Positions 34,058-46,929 of a DNA stretch of 64,000 nt are shown one piece after another. The position numbers and the translations under genes were made by a program. The notes beneath the pieces are model-generated. The model searched no databases. It saw nothing but the letters and a program-made list of their open reading frames with translations, and was not told the DNA's origin. The stretch's first letter is position 1; every line of letters starts with the position of its first letter. The DNA is from Bretschneidera sinensis (lineage: Eukaryota > Streptophyta > Magnoliopsida > Brassicales > Akaniaceae): NCBI GenBank assembly GCA_023935145.1, contig CM043704.1:94513873-94577872 (forward strand). Direction: 5' to 3'.

Positions 34058-37000
34058 ATGAAGGCCATGGAGACAATACACGATCTGATCGAGGAAGCCA
34101 AAATACGGACTGTTTGGTGGGCCATGTGTATCTTTGCCATCACTTACATCTTGTCTCGTAAGTTACTCAAAACAATTTTTCATTATATTCGTCTTTCCTT
34201 TGTTTTTTTCCATTGTGCTGTTTTAGTCGATAATTGTGCTCTGTATTCAATTTGCTGGTTGTGGAGTATATTAAGTTAGGGTTTTTATGGGGACTTTGAA
34301 TTGTTTGTTGCATTGTGAAATGTTGTGAGTTCGTTTTCGGTAGTAATGACTACTAATGTTAGTATAGTATCGTATCTATGTTGTATTTGGACTTCGAACT
34401 TAAATTAATGCTTAGTAGATAAGCATTCATTCAGGTTGCTGAGAAATTTGTAATTTAAAATAAACAAAATCATGTGCCAGGGTTTATTGCTGTTTTAGTT
34501 ATTTCTTGTTTAACGAGAAACCTTAAAATTTAGCTAAATTCAACTTAGCTTAGGTCAGTTGAGCGTAGATTAGGCCAACTGGTGTGGTGTTTTTTTTTTC
34601 ATTGATCAGTTATCAATTACTGATAAATGTGTGATTTGAAATCAGTTCAATAAAATTTTAGATTTCTTGATACCCATAGTAAAGGATTTGTTTCTGTTGG
34701 CTTGTAGTTGTTAAGACATTATATTTCAACTCCTTTCCACATCTTTTTTTTTTTTTTTTTTATCATAATGTGCTGCTTTTTTGTTTATGATTCTTAATTC
34801 AACGCAGATACGAGTACATCAATGTGGATGAATTTGCCCATAGCAGTTTTTATTGTTTGCGGGTTACGGATGCTATCTAATGAGGTTGAGTTTAGCTGGA
34901 AAGTTCGGGCCGTTCCTACACAAACTTATTTGTCTCACCTCAAGAAGAAACAGTTGTCTGTGAAAAATTCAAGTCTTTCTAGTGCGCCACCCCAGGCAAA
35001 GTGGAAAAGGAAAATCGATTCTCCTATTGTGGAAGGTGAAATCAATGATTTTATAGATAAAATACTGAAGGATTTTGTGGTAGATTTGTGGTATTCAGAA
35101 ATTACACCAGATAGGGATGCCCCTGAGCTGATGCGTTCAGTGATCATGGATGCTATCGGTGAAATATCAGGGAGGGTCAAAGAGATAAACCTGGTTGACT
35201 TGCTAACCAGGTACTCTCTTACTCTCTTATTTTATTTTTCTTGTGTTTTAATAAAAGATTTTGCTAGTCATCAATAATCTTTCAATCAAAACGTTTGCTG
35301 GCTACTTGAAGCATAAAAAATGAAAATGAATGTTTAATGTTTTCAGGGATATAGTTGATTTAATAGGTGATCACTTGGACCTTTTTAGAAGAAATCAAGC
35401 CGCAATAGGTGTTGATGTTATGAAAACGTTGTCTTCTGAGGAGAGGGATGAAAGGCTGAAATACCATCTTATGGCTTCTAAGGAGCTTCATCCTGCACTC
35501 GTATCTCCTGAGAGTGAGTACAAGGTGTGAGTATAGAGTTCTGATGAAAGTGGATTTTGCTTTTGCTTTCATTGTTTGCATTCCATTTAATGCTCTATGT
35601 TCTGTCAGGTTCTTCAGCGGCTAGTGGCTGGAGTTTTATCTGTAGTACTGAGACCACGAGAAGCTCAATGCCCCCTTGTTCGTACTATTGCTCGAGAGCT
35701 TGTAACTTGCTTGGTATTGCAACCTCTTTTGAATTTCGCAAGCCCTGGGTAAGTTATCAAATGATTTGTTTTTTATTTATTTTTTGATAAGTGAAAATTC
35801 ATGTTTCGTTTATATTGCTATCAATATCAATCAGTGTCAACATCCTGCCTTCCTCCTCTCTACAATGTGCTGGAAAATTTGGAAATTTGTTTTCTCCTTA
35901 TATGATTCAGAAGTAAACTGGATAGAGATAACTCAAAATTATTTTAAAAGTAAAATGTAACAGATACTAAAACCAAAAATATTACCCAAAATAAAAATGA
36001 GTTATGTTATAAAGAGCGGGGAAATTGTTGTAGATCGAGTTGTATGTGCAAGTGAAGTGGTGATACCCTGGTTTTTCTTCTACTTCATTGTTTAGCCACT
36101 TTGGAATTCTGGTTTCTGGTCTTTCTTTCTTTTCTTTTTTTTTTTTTTTTTTTTTTTAATTTTGGCTACTTGAATAATGCAAAGAAAAATCAATCAGATG
36201 CTTGGTAGCTGCAAGGTGCTTCTGCACTTTTGGGTGTGTCACATTTTGTACGGAGACTCAAGTTTTTTTTTTTTTTACTATGGTGCGCTTTTACTTGAAT
36301 GGCTCCCTGTTAATGATCTGTGTTCATTCTTGTTTGGATTAGTCTTAATTTTAGGATCCAGGTTATTGATCTTTGTCTGCCTTTATCTTTTGTGTTAAAT
36401 TTTTTTTTCTAAGCTCTTTGGCTCTTGTATACTTCTATGCAACTGGGTGGCGCCCCTTTGATCTTCTTTCATTTGTTGTTTCAGTAGTAAAAGAAAATCA
36501 AAAGAAATCAGAACCATATCGCTTTGTGACTGTTGGGCGTGCTTGGCTGAATGCATTTTCATTGTCTGAATTAATCTTTGCATTTAAATACACTATGATG
36601 TACAAAAATTATTCCATGCCTTCCTACTCTATTGGAGTATCTAGCTGTTTTGATGACTTTTTTCATTTACCAGGTTTATCAATGAGCTGATTGAATTCAT
36701 TATCCTCATCACTAAAGCTGATAGCACTAAAGAGGGAGGTTTTGATCGATCTGCAGGGGGTGTACACAATGTTGATTCTACCTCGCAGAAAAGTTCATCC
36801 TTTAGTAATCAAAAAATGGATATGACTTTGGCTAAAGTTGATGATTGGAAAGAAACATCCTCGGATTATAAAACATACGAGGAAGAGTCTACGCAGCCAC
36901 GGCCTGCTGATTGGGCACGTATGCTAGAGGTGGCAACCCAGAGAAGAACTGAAGTTCTTACTCCTGAAAACCTTGAAAACATGTGGACAAAAGGAAGAAA

Positions 37001-40000
37001 CTATAAAAAGAAAGAGTACAAAAAAGCTGTAGTCAAGGGTTCAGTAATAAATAGTGCAGCATCAAGCAGGAATATAGATAAGGAAACGTTTACCAGCAGG
37101 ACTGGAACTTCTACTGGAGCAGAAGAGAAAGCAATGTCACGTCTAACACCCAGATTAAGTCTTGACACTCAATTACATGATGGGAACACGAATAGCACAT
37201 CATTACCTCAGGATTTTATTAAGGCATCATCGTTCGGAAGGGAGTTTCTTGTTAATGAAAGGGATGATATGAATAACCTTGCCTTTGATGGAAATAACAG
37301 CAGGCTTAAGAGATCCAACAGTACCTCTGATTTGAAACTACAACCTGATACAAAAAAGGTATTCATAGGAGATGGTGGAGGGCCTATTATTACAGAGTTC
37401 TACGGCCCAGATCTTGTCAAGCATAGTGAAGAATTTAGAAGTAAGAAAGGCTCAAACTTAGTACTCCACAGTGAGGGACCACATCTTCCTAAGCTCAGGT
37501 GCCGGGTGAGTGCTCAGTCGCTGAAATTATTGTGAGATGTACAAATTTGGATAACAAGCTGCTAGTAGATCCATTTGCAACACAGAATTTAGATTTGAGC
37601 AGCTCTTTATGTGGAAATATAATCATGGATTCTGCTTTGAATTTTAGTTGTATGCCCATTGTTTTGTCTACTTGTGTTTCTTCAGGTTATTGGAGCTTAC
37701 TTTGAGAAGCTTGGGTCAAAATCTTTTGCAGTTTATTCAATTGCAGTGACAGATGCAGAAAACAGAACTTGGTTTGTCAAGAGAAGGTTTTATTCTTGTC
37801 TGTTTTGTAATAATAGGATTGCTAAGTCGTTTACATGCCTCTTTAACTTTTTAATTTAGAACCTCTATATATTCATGGCAAGCTTCTGAATATTCCAGAT
37901 CAGCATTGCTCAGCCCTTATTTAATTTTTTGGTTTAGTTTTTCTTCCCCTCATTTTATTCTTGTTTTTCGCTGCAGATACAGTAATTTTGAACGGTTACA
38001 TCGTCATCTTAAAGACATTCCAAATTATACACTACATTTGCCTCCCAAAAGGATATTCTCATCAAGCACTGAGGATGCTTTTGTGCATCAGCGTTGCATT
38101 CAGCTTGACAAATATCTGCAAGTATGATTTAGTGCCTCCGGAACTTCTCTACAATGTTCAATTGCTTATTTTATATTCATTTTGCTGCAATTATGCTGCC
38201 TCCTTGCAGGATCTCTTGTCTATAGCTAACGTTGCTGAACAACACGAAGTCTGGGATTTTTTAAGTGTCTCCTCAAAGGTGGTGCATCTTCTTGACGTTT
38301 GGTGCTGTTGTTTTGTCAAAAATCCCATTGTATTATTGTGTATTTGTGTTCTATTAATTTTTTCTGGGTAGGCTGGATGATATCTGAATCTCTGTTGTGA
38401 TTGCCTTTTGTTTTTGAAGTGTTACTCTTTTGGAAAATCTTCATCGGTGATGAGAACTCTGGCAGGTATGTATATCTTATCTCAGTTGTGACACATACTA
38501 GCTGTTTATATATATGGGTGCTCATCATACATACACACGTATGTGCAGATATACATATTAAGTTAATGCATATAGGTAAAATGTTTATTTATTGTTTGTT
38601 AACATGTTTTCATTTCTAGTAATTGGATTAGAAATCTGAGAAGTTTTACGAGGTTTGCTTTGTGGTAAAATAAGTGGTTGCCAATATTAATAAATATTGA
38701 GAAATAGTTCTTGCTAGTCTGGAAATCAAGAATTTCCCTCAAATAATTTTGTTTAGATAGGTTCTCAAACTGAATATCAATGTTTGGAATGCAATTTTAA
38801 ACATTAAATTGTGTCACTTTCAAATAGTCGAGGTTTATTACCAATAAAAAAGATAGTCAAGGTTTATTAGCTTCATGCCTGGTTATTATTATTATTATTG
38901 TTGTTGTTCTAATTATTCTTATTGTTGTTATTATAATTATATCGGGCCATTTTGTTTCATCAGGTTTCAGAGTTAGACATGCCTCTTTTTTTTAAAAAAA
39001 AGTTATTTTTTTTTATTAAGTAAAGGTTTAGTATTGAAAGGCACCAAGGGGGTGCCTCCCATTTATAAAATCAACTATCTAAAAATTGACACTGTTGATA
39101 ATCTAATCATATATTGAATATATTGATTTATAGGTGACGTTTGGTGCTGGATTTAATCTAGTTTAAATTCAACTTCTTAAATCTATTCATGATAAAAATT
39201 GCTTTGAAGAGATTTAAGAAGCTGAATTTAAGTTGGATTGAATTCAACACCAAACATGACCATAGAAAGCTGTCCTTGTTGAAAGATATTAGGAAATTTC
39301 CTAATTACATATGTATTAGGTTTATTTTGAGAGTCCTAGAGTCCTATTAGGTTTTCTATTATGGGTCCTAGTAGGTTTCTTAGTCTTACTTAGTTTATGT
39401 CTCTTAGTTCTATTAGGTTTGATATTCATAAGTTTATATATAAGATTGTTGAATTGTATTCAGATTATTAATAATAATACATGGAATTCTTTTCAATTAT
39501 TTTTCTCAACATGGTATCAGAGCTAACGATTTGGGATCCTGGTGGTGATTTGAGATAAACACAATTAAAAATATATACTTTAGAATCTGTTTTTTTTTTT
39601 CAGGCATTTTTTCTTGCGTTTATCTAGTGTGTCTTCTTTTCTAGTAGGTTGTTTTTTTTGTTTTTTCGGTGAGATTCTGCTGGATTCCGTTTGTGTTTTC
39701 GTTTTTATGTTTTTGTTGAAAAAAAGAAAAAAAAGCAAAGCAAAGGCTGAATAAAAAAAATATTTGTTATGTGTTCTTATATTTCCTTTTCATGAAGAGT
39801 TCAAGAAGAAGAGTTCCTCATCTTGATGTTGATGTTGTTGACCCATGCATGTTGATGTTGTTAACCCAGCCCAATCCAATCTGTGTTGATCTTGTATCCT
39901 TCCTCTTGAGTCATTGATTGCAGTCCATTCATGTCCAAATCAACATTAGTAAAAAAAACAAGACGAAAAAAAAGTCAAAGTCTTGTTGATCCGATGTTCT

Positions 40001-43000
40001 CGGATCTTGTCTCGTTAGGTGGTACCGACGTGGTAACCTAAATATTTGTCGTGGGTGTGGAGCCCCAACTTGTTCTCATGGGTTATTGTAATTTATGGGT
40101 TTGGGTTTATTTGTATGAGATTGGATTAGGTTTGTTATTGGTATGGATTTCTTTGAAACGAGTTGGTGCATGTGTATGCTCCAACTTGAGGGGAGTGTTG
40201 AGAGATATTAGGAATTTTCCTAATTACATATGTATTAGGTTTATGTTGAGAGTCCTAGAGTCCTATTAGGTTTCCTATTATGGGTCCTAGTAGGTTTCTT
40301 AGTCTTACTTAGTTTATGTCTCCTAGTTCTATTAGGTTTGATATTCATACGTCTATATATAGGATTGTTGAATCGTATCCAGATCATTAATGATAATACA
40401 GTGAATTCTTTTCAATTATTCTTCCCAGTGGTCCTAAAGATGAGTTACTTTCTGTTTTATCCCAACATGTTTGACAGGGAAATGTTGTGGCAACATGGGG
40501 CTTTTCCCTACATTCTTTTATCTATTTTCTAATTTTCTGAAGAGCGTGCATGGACTCTTTTTGTTATTGCTAATTACTCTAATAGTGTGCTTTCTGGAAT
40601 TGGTTTTAATATGGTTCATTTACCTCACTTTTTTCCCCTTTTGTTTTGAATGAAGCAGTCAATGTTGATGATGCTATGGATGATATTGTACGGCAGTTCA
40701 AAGGGGTTTCAGATGGCTTAATGCGTAAAGTTGTAGGTTCATCTTCTTCTCTCGATGGAATCTATTCTCCAATCTCCAGCAGGAATTTGACCTGGCATGT
40801 AGATGGGACGAGCAACTATGTTGGAACGCAAATTACCTCAGAAACAGTGAATAGCACTTCTGACATTGAAGAAGACGAGAACGTTGGAGGTGATGTCCAT
40901 GAGGAAGATAGATCTGGTGCAGAAGCTTATGGGTGGCATTTGGACAATGAATTGAACTCCCATGGTTTACCACCTCTGGTGACTAAAAATAGTGAAGAGT
41001 CTGGGAATTTACTTTCGGAGAACAAACACAATTTAGAGGTGAAATCTCAATTGATTGGCCAAGGTGGATCTAGCGCAGCAAATTGTTTGACAACCTTTGA
41101 TGATTTGGAAGATCCAGTTGGAATGCCGCCTGAGGTATCATACATTGAGCTGAGAAGTTCCATTTCATTTCATTAATCACATTTGAGTTCCAAGAGACTT
41201 TATGTTTCTAAAATTATCTATCTTAGTTCATGTGGTAACAAAGTAATTTTATTTTTCTAAAATGCCTATCTTAGTTGGCATAAACTAAAACGTTTTCAGT
41301 TAGAGTGAGTTTGTGCATGTTTGCCTCTAGGCCGACTAGTTTGTTGCTTACCAAAAACTTGGGAGACTGCATTTTTGGGAAGTATCTTAACAGAAGTTAT
41401 TATTATTACCATTATTCTGACATTTCTTTTAACGGTTTTTCATGGTTGGTTGCACTTATTGTATACCATCATTTTCTATATATCTGTGTATTTTCGTTCA
41501 ACTGTGAATTGCTGGACTGTTCTGACCTGAACTGTCAATATTTTTGTTGGCTGTTGTACTTTCTCCAAGAATATTTCCATCTATACCATAATTTCCTTAC
41601 TAGGAGTCATCTTTCGGTTTTTCTGTGGAAACTGAGTCGTGCAGTTGTTTTCCCTGTATGTTCACCTAGTTTGAGGTATCTGGTGCGTAGTTGTTCACAA
41701 CATGGAACCTGTTGTACCAAAGGATAGACTATGGATGTTGTTTCACATTGAACTAAAGCTTTTATAGCAATGTGATTCAGAAGTTTTATGTGGACAGTGG
41801 ATACTAATAAAAAAAATTGAGTTTTCTAATTGGGAAATTCTGTCTTGAGTTTTGGATTAGAATGTTGAACTCCCACTCAACATGATATGGTAAATTGGCA
41901 TTCATGAGTTGAGGATTTTAAGGGTGTACTGTGACAAGACGGAACTGCAGAAGTCAGTGTAGATATGATGGCAAGTCCAGTATTTGATTATATGTTTCAT
42001 GGATGCTATAGCCTGTAAGGGAGAGCTGACTGGGTGATCTTGGCATGCGCATAGTGACTCAACTGCACCTAAAGAAGCATTATGCTAGAGGTCAAAATCT
42101 CTTGGGAGACTTGAGAACCTAGTGAAAGAAACATAGCTGGAAGAATATTTATGACTCCAAAAACTATCGTTAGACGATGTGGTTGATCTGATGATGTTGG
42201 CATGAGGTTAGGTATTATAAGAAAAATGAATATTGATCAGTATGTAGAAAGTTGCTATTCAGACATTTTAAACCCTTGAGTTCACTATCTATTTTTTGGT
42301 TAGCGTGGAATGAGTGGAATAGCAGGGTTTTTTTTATGGGGAAGAGAAGTCCATTATTTTGATTGAGGATAGGTGCGTTCATACTCTTAATTTGTGGTTC
42401 AATGGCCTTTTTTTCTATAAAAAAAAATTCTCTAACTCTAAAATTCTTCCATAGTGGTTTGTTTATTCATCTCTCTGGTTGGACCATATGATGTTTGTTT
42501 GTTCAATTAATCTGCCAGCATATTATTGCTTCTCCTTTGGACATCTACTGGATGATTACAATTGATTTTCTTGCAGTGGACGCCGTCTAATGTTAGTGTA
42601 CCTATATTAAATCTAGTTGATAAGGTATTTCAGCTTAAGAGAAGAGGCTGGCTAAGGTGAGCTATTCCTTTACTTATTTTAGTAATCACTTAACTTATTT
42701 TAGTAACCACTGATTCATCTATTGCTAGAAAATTATATTTATGTATTGTGCCGATGCATTCAGTGATACCAATTTGTGAATTTTATTTTTTTGAAATGAT
42801 GTTTAAGTGTTATTGTAAGCTTTATTTGATTATTTTGTGTTTCAATAACCAAGAAGCTGCTTCATGAAATGTTGGGATTCCTTATTAGTGGATTAAAATA
42901 GAGTAGTTAAGAAACTGGTTGGACTATATTTAAGAATCAGTCTTGGACGTCTCTGCCTGGACTAATCTTAAAGTTGTTTTTTTTTTGGGGGGGGGGGGGG

Positions 43001-46000
43001 GGGTGAAAAGTGCTATCAATTCAAAAACATATAGTCATTGCTTTTAGAATCTAGGCTTGGATGTTACATATGTTATTTCACCAATAATATCCTGGCTCAA
43101 TAATGATCAAATATTCAACTATTTTTTCTTATCACTATTAAATCGTTCGGGATTATTGGCCAGTATTCATTTTTTTTCTACTTGGGCTACGTTTGGGTAC
43201 TGATTTAAGCATGCTTAAATCAATACCACTTAAATCCATTCAAGGCAAAAAATGCCTTGAACCACGTTGTACTGATTTAAACATGCTTAAATCAGTACCC
43301 ATACGTCGCCTCAAGAATTATGCCTTAAGCCATTAACGTTCTTATGTAATTTCTCAACAACTACTAACCATTTTCAGGATTAACCAAAAAAACCACCAAC
43401 CATTTTCAGAATCTTCTACCTCTCATGATGTTCACATTTTGATGTGTGGTTGAGCATTTATAGCTTCAAGGTTTCTTTTCTCTATCCTCTTTAGTCTGCA
43501 TGCAATTGTTGATCTGTCTGACCAATGTGATTATATTGAACATAATGGCTTGCTATCATAAATTAATATTACCAAGCCTTGCTACTATATTTATTGGTAT
43601 TTAACATTTTGTTATCATCATTTTTAATGCAGAAGACAAGTCTTTTGGATATCAAAGCAAATATTACAGTTGGTGATGGAAGATGCCATTGATGACTGGC
43701 TCTTGAGGCAGATTTATTGGCTTCGAAAAGAAGACACTGTTGCTCAAGGGATTCGGTGGGTTCAAGATGTAAGGACTGAGCTAAGCTAATTATAAATATC
43801 ACTGAAGTGGTGTTTGTCAAATCAGCTATCTAGAGATATGCAATCAATCAGTAAAAGTACATTCCAAGCTTCGTAAGAGAATTCTAGACGCAAATTACAT
43901 GAGTAACTAGTTGTGCCTTTGTTCTCTATAAACTACTACTAGTACTTAGATCTTGGGGTATCTTCATGCTTCCTTATTTAAAGAATTTTCTTACCCATAC
44001 ATTTGAGAATTCTTCATAAGAGAATTCTAGACGCAAATTACATGAGTAAGTAGTTGTGCCTTTGTTCTCTATAAACTACTACTAGTACTTAGATCTCGGG
44101 GTATCTTCATGCTTCCTTATTTAAAGAATTTTCTTACCCATACATTTGCCACTAGGTGGGTAAAAGGTCGAAATTTAGCCTAGGTTACGTCCCTTGTGCA
44201 GAATCCAGCTAGCCGAGCTCAAATGGAGCCCAATCTGTGATTGAAACCTTCTACTGGTTATATTTGCATTTAGGTTTGGGATAAAATGGGATATGCCCAG
44301 ATATTAACAAAGCATTAAAGTACAACCTCGTTTATATGTATATTTTCTTAAAGAAAACTAAAAAGGCAGACCTTTGTGTTTAGCCCCAGAATGCTTTCAT
44401 TGAAACTGAACTACAAAATTTTGAAGTTGTATCCCGTGTTCAAGTTTAACTAGGAAGGTTTGCCATGGACATTTTTATGAAGGGACCCTGTAAAGAGTGT
44501 TGGTTGGATTGACACTGATATGAGTTTGGCAGCACACTGACCTCAAATATAATTTAAATTGTGACATGGGTGTTGGTGCATGAACTTTTTCCACGCATGT
44601 ATATATTCTGCTGCATGATTTTTTAAAATCTCTAGTCTTTGTGTTTGTATTTTTTATCATCACAGAAGTTGCTTAGGTGGGAGTCTGTTAGCAGGAAAAA
44701 TAGTAGAAGAGATTAATACCCGTGAAAAGTATAGCAGGTGGAATGTAGGGTCAGTCTCGATACTATTGGTGCTTGGTACATTGTGACTTATATGTATATA
44801 CACATTAAATGAATGAAATTGTTGAGTGCTTTCACTGGTTTGATTAGAAGTTTTACTGCATGTCAGCATTCCTTGTTAGCTCAAGATTGAATGATTCATT
44901 TGATATTATATGTGAATGCAAGAACTACTGTAAAGAAACCTCAGTGCTCCTTCAATATCAGAAGATTCTTTCTTCATTTATTTATCCAATTGAAGATCCT
45001 TATTGAATTGTTTACTTTTGTTCTCTGAAAGATCTGTTTTGTTGTGTCTTATGGAGAATATGGTTTTGGGAAGAGCTTAACTGCAATAAAGAATTCATTT
45101 TGGGAACATTAATGAGTCTTATAGTGTGAGTCGGTTACTGATTGGCAACACATTATCCATACTAGTGATTAAATGGTGATACCTCCAGTCTCAATATATC
45201 ATCTGATAGTCCATATAGCCTTTCGTGGACTGTTTCTCTCGACAAGTCTGTTAGGCTATGTCATGTTTCAATGGTGCATCTACTGATTGTATAGGTCATG
45301 TATGAGTTTCGGGTCATTGTCGAACACGAGCCTACTGCAGCAAAGTGACCAGAGTGGCACATTTTGCATTGGTAGAGCTAGCATTTGCCAAACCCTCCCA
45401 ATATTAAGGTCTATTAGAGGGAACTTTGTGGTAGCTATAAAAAGCTAAGCGAGGTAGAGGAAATTGAGTCGGTCAGCTGGCTTAACCATCTCTGAACAAG
45501 ATTGTTGAGAGAATCACTGAGAAACAATAATTTGCTGAAGCCTTTGTTATCATCATCATGGCGGAAGGCTTCTAACGATGTGTTAGTTTGTGTTGATTAA
45601 AGCTCTGGATCAGACAGAGTCAAAGGGCAAAATGAGCTTCATGATTGTCCTGAATAATTAGTATTTAATGATATATTTTTGGCCATTATATGTATCTAAA
45701 ACAGATTATGTATGATATTTTCTGTTTGTCTGCAATTCTTTTATATTTTGGATGTGTTTCTTGGAGTTAGTATTATCATTTCTCACATAAAGAGGAAGGA
45801 TTTTCTTGTCCGCTTGCTTGATAAACATGAGTTTTTCTGTAACTATTTATGGTTCTAGTACTTTTTCTTTCTTTAGCTTTGCCCCCCCCTTGCCCTTCTT
45901 TTTCCTTTGATGGGATAGAGCATTCTGTTTCTTATAATTGCTGTTTTTTTCATCCTGTCCAGATTCTGTGGCCGGACGGTATATTCTTTACAAGAATAGG

Positions 46001-46929
46001 GGATAGTCAAAGCCAATTTGATAGCACCCAGCCCAGTCAGAAACCTTTTCAGAACACTGGCCAATTTGGTGGCAGTAAGGTCTCTAAGCCAGGGTCTTTC
46101 GAGCAACAACTTGAGGCTGCTCGTAGAGCTAGTGATGTTAAGAAATTACTTTTCGGTGAGTATTGTTTTCTTTGGGCCATTAATATCTTTTTTTAGCATA
46201 CTCATTCTGATTTTTGGACCTCTGCTGTTCTTTATTTTTCCACTTTTGAGGTTCCTAATGGTAATGAGTAAAACAACAATAAAATTTCTCCCCTTTTGTC
46301 AGATGGAGCTCCAACAACCTTAGTCAGCTTGATTGGGCATAAGCAGTACAGGCGATGTGCAAGAGACATTTATTATTTCACTCAGGTAGAGCCTCTCATC
46401 CCTCGACTTCATAACGAAATTGTGTGATATATTCTGCTATACTACCTCCATCCCAAAATAATTGTCCTCTTTGACAAAAATCAACGATTAAAAAACTACG
46501 CTTGTGTATGTTCACACTAATTATCATTGGCATAATATTCCAGTTTTATCCTTATTTAAAAGTAAATGGTAGTGTTATTTCCCTTTGTTTTAAGTAGTAG
46601 CGTTTAGTGAAGTACCTAGTTGAAATTTGATAATAATTAGTGACTTTTGGTTGGACAATTTTTTTATTTTTTAGATATCTCAAAAAAAAATGAGGAAAAT
46701 AATTTTGGGATGGAGGGAAGTATTTTTTTCTTCATTTTTTTTTGTTTCTTTTGTTCTTTTGACTTCTTAATTCAAATTAACTGGTCAGGTCTATTGTAAA
46801 TTGCAGTCTACCATCTGTGTGAAGCAACTCGTGTATGCTATACTTGAATTATTGCTCAAATCAGTTTTCCCTGAGCTGCGGGATCTTTTGATAGATCTTC
46901 ATGAGAAGATGCGTGTTGAACCTGCATAA
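34058..46929 (+). CDS. Membrane-anchored PXA-PX-Nexin_C sorting-nexin-like protein
   Basis: Fifteen exons: 34058-34157, 34808-35210, 35347-35524, 35609-35748, 36674-37505, 37686-37786, 37977-38121, 38210-38278, 38420-38465, 40659-41134, 42577-42656, 43633-43768, 45963-46155, 46303-46385, 46807-46929. Total 3105 bp (1034 aa), all phases consistent and all donors GT. Two hydrophobic segments lie at about 18-33 and 40-54, then a PXA domain (about 109-285) and a charged linker. The PX domain (about 552-655) has RRYSNFERLHRHL and PPKRIFSSS, the basic surface that binds phosphoinositides. An acidic linker and Nexin_C (about 831-1010) follow. The plan resembles animal SNX13/14/19/25-type proteins, which tether endomembranes, but without an RGS domain visible. 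It matches Arabidopsis At2g15900 in architecture and neighbourhood (from memory). A role at ER-endosome contacts is inferred. Confidence 0.92.
39001..39095. mobile_element. SINE-like sequence in PX intron 9
   Basis: A T-run followed by attaagtaaagg, then ttgaaaggcaccaagggggt and gcctcccat. It shares its core with the insertion at 13715-13845, giving two members of one short family in the window. Ends are not defined. Confidence 0.4.
39133..39261. mobile_element. Hairpin MITE, 129 bp
   Basis: Two ~52 bp arms form a near-complete inverted repeat (left begins ggtgacgtttggtgctgg; the right end read on the other strand begins ggtcatgtttggtgttg) around a ~25 bp loop. ATA flanks both ends (39130-39132 and 39262-39264), a possible 3 bp target duplication. 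The ends suggest PIF/Harbinger type, though TTA/TAA would be the usual target. Confidence 0.7.
39277..40430 (+). mobile_element. Small non-autonomous LTR retrotransposon (1154 bp)
   Basis: Two 235 bp LTRs (39277-39511 and 40196-40430) enclose 684 bp. The first LTR ends in CA and is followed at once by tggtatcagagc, the standard primer-binding site for initiator tRNA-Met. The second is preceded by a polypurine stretch (gaggggag). The five-base target duplication gtcct is at 39272-39276 and 40431-40435. No gag or pol frame fits in the internal part, so movement would need proteins from another element. The right LTR end has mutated from CA. It lies in PX intron 9, in sense orientation. Confidence 0.88.
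42977..43003 (+). repeat. T10-G17 homopolymer junction
   Basis: Ten T followed by 17 G in PX intron 11. Such runs slip in replication and sequencing, so the exact length is uncertain. The G-run could form a G-quadruplex in the transcript. Confidence 0.8.
43185..43310. mobile_element. Hairpin MITE, ~126 bp, with palindromic arms
   Basis: The left arm starts ggctacgtttgggtactg and the right end, read on the opposite strand, starts ggcgacgtatgggtactg; about 43 bp pair on each side. Each arm also contains its own palindrome (ttaagcatgcttaa or a one-base variant). The centre has a further small hairpin (caaggcaaaaaatgccttg). No clear target duplication. PX intron 11. Confidence 0.7.
43874..44148 (+). 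repeat. Recent tandem duplication, period 143 bp
   Basis: 43874-44005 and 44017-44148 are almost identical over 132 bp with only two visible differences (gtaactag/gtaagtag and cttgggg/ctcgggg). Low divergence marks this as recent. PX intron 12. Confidence 0.9.
46442..46720. mobile_element. Stowaway-type MITE (Tc1/mariner), 279 bp
   Basis: The ends are inverted repeats of the classic Stowaway type: left ctacctccatcccaaaataa, right ttttgggatggagggaag. TA flanks each side (46440-46441 and 46721-46722), the target duplication of Tc1/mariner elements. No transposase frame. It fills most of PX intron 14. Confidence 0.88.

Noticed and set aside
35779..35797. ttttttgataagtga in a PX intron as another tail insertion
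   Set aside because: The tail word fits but no target duplication is visible on either side.
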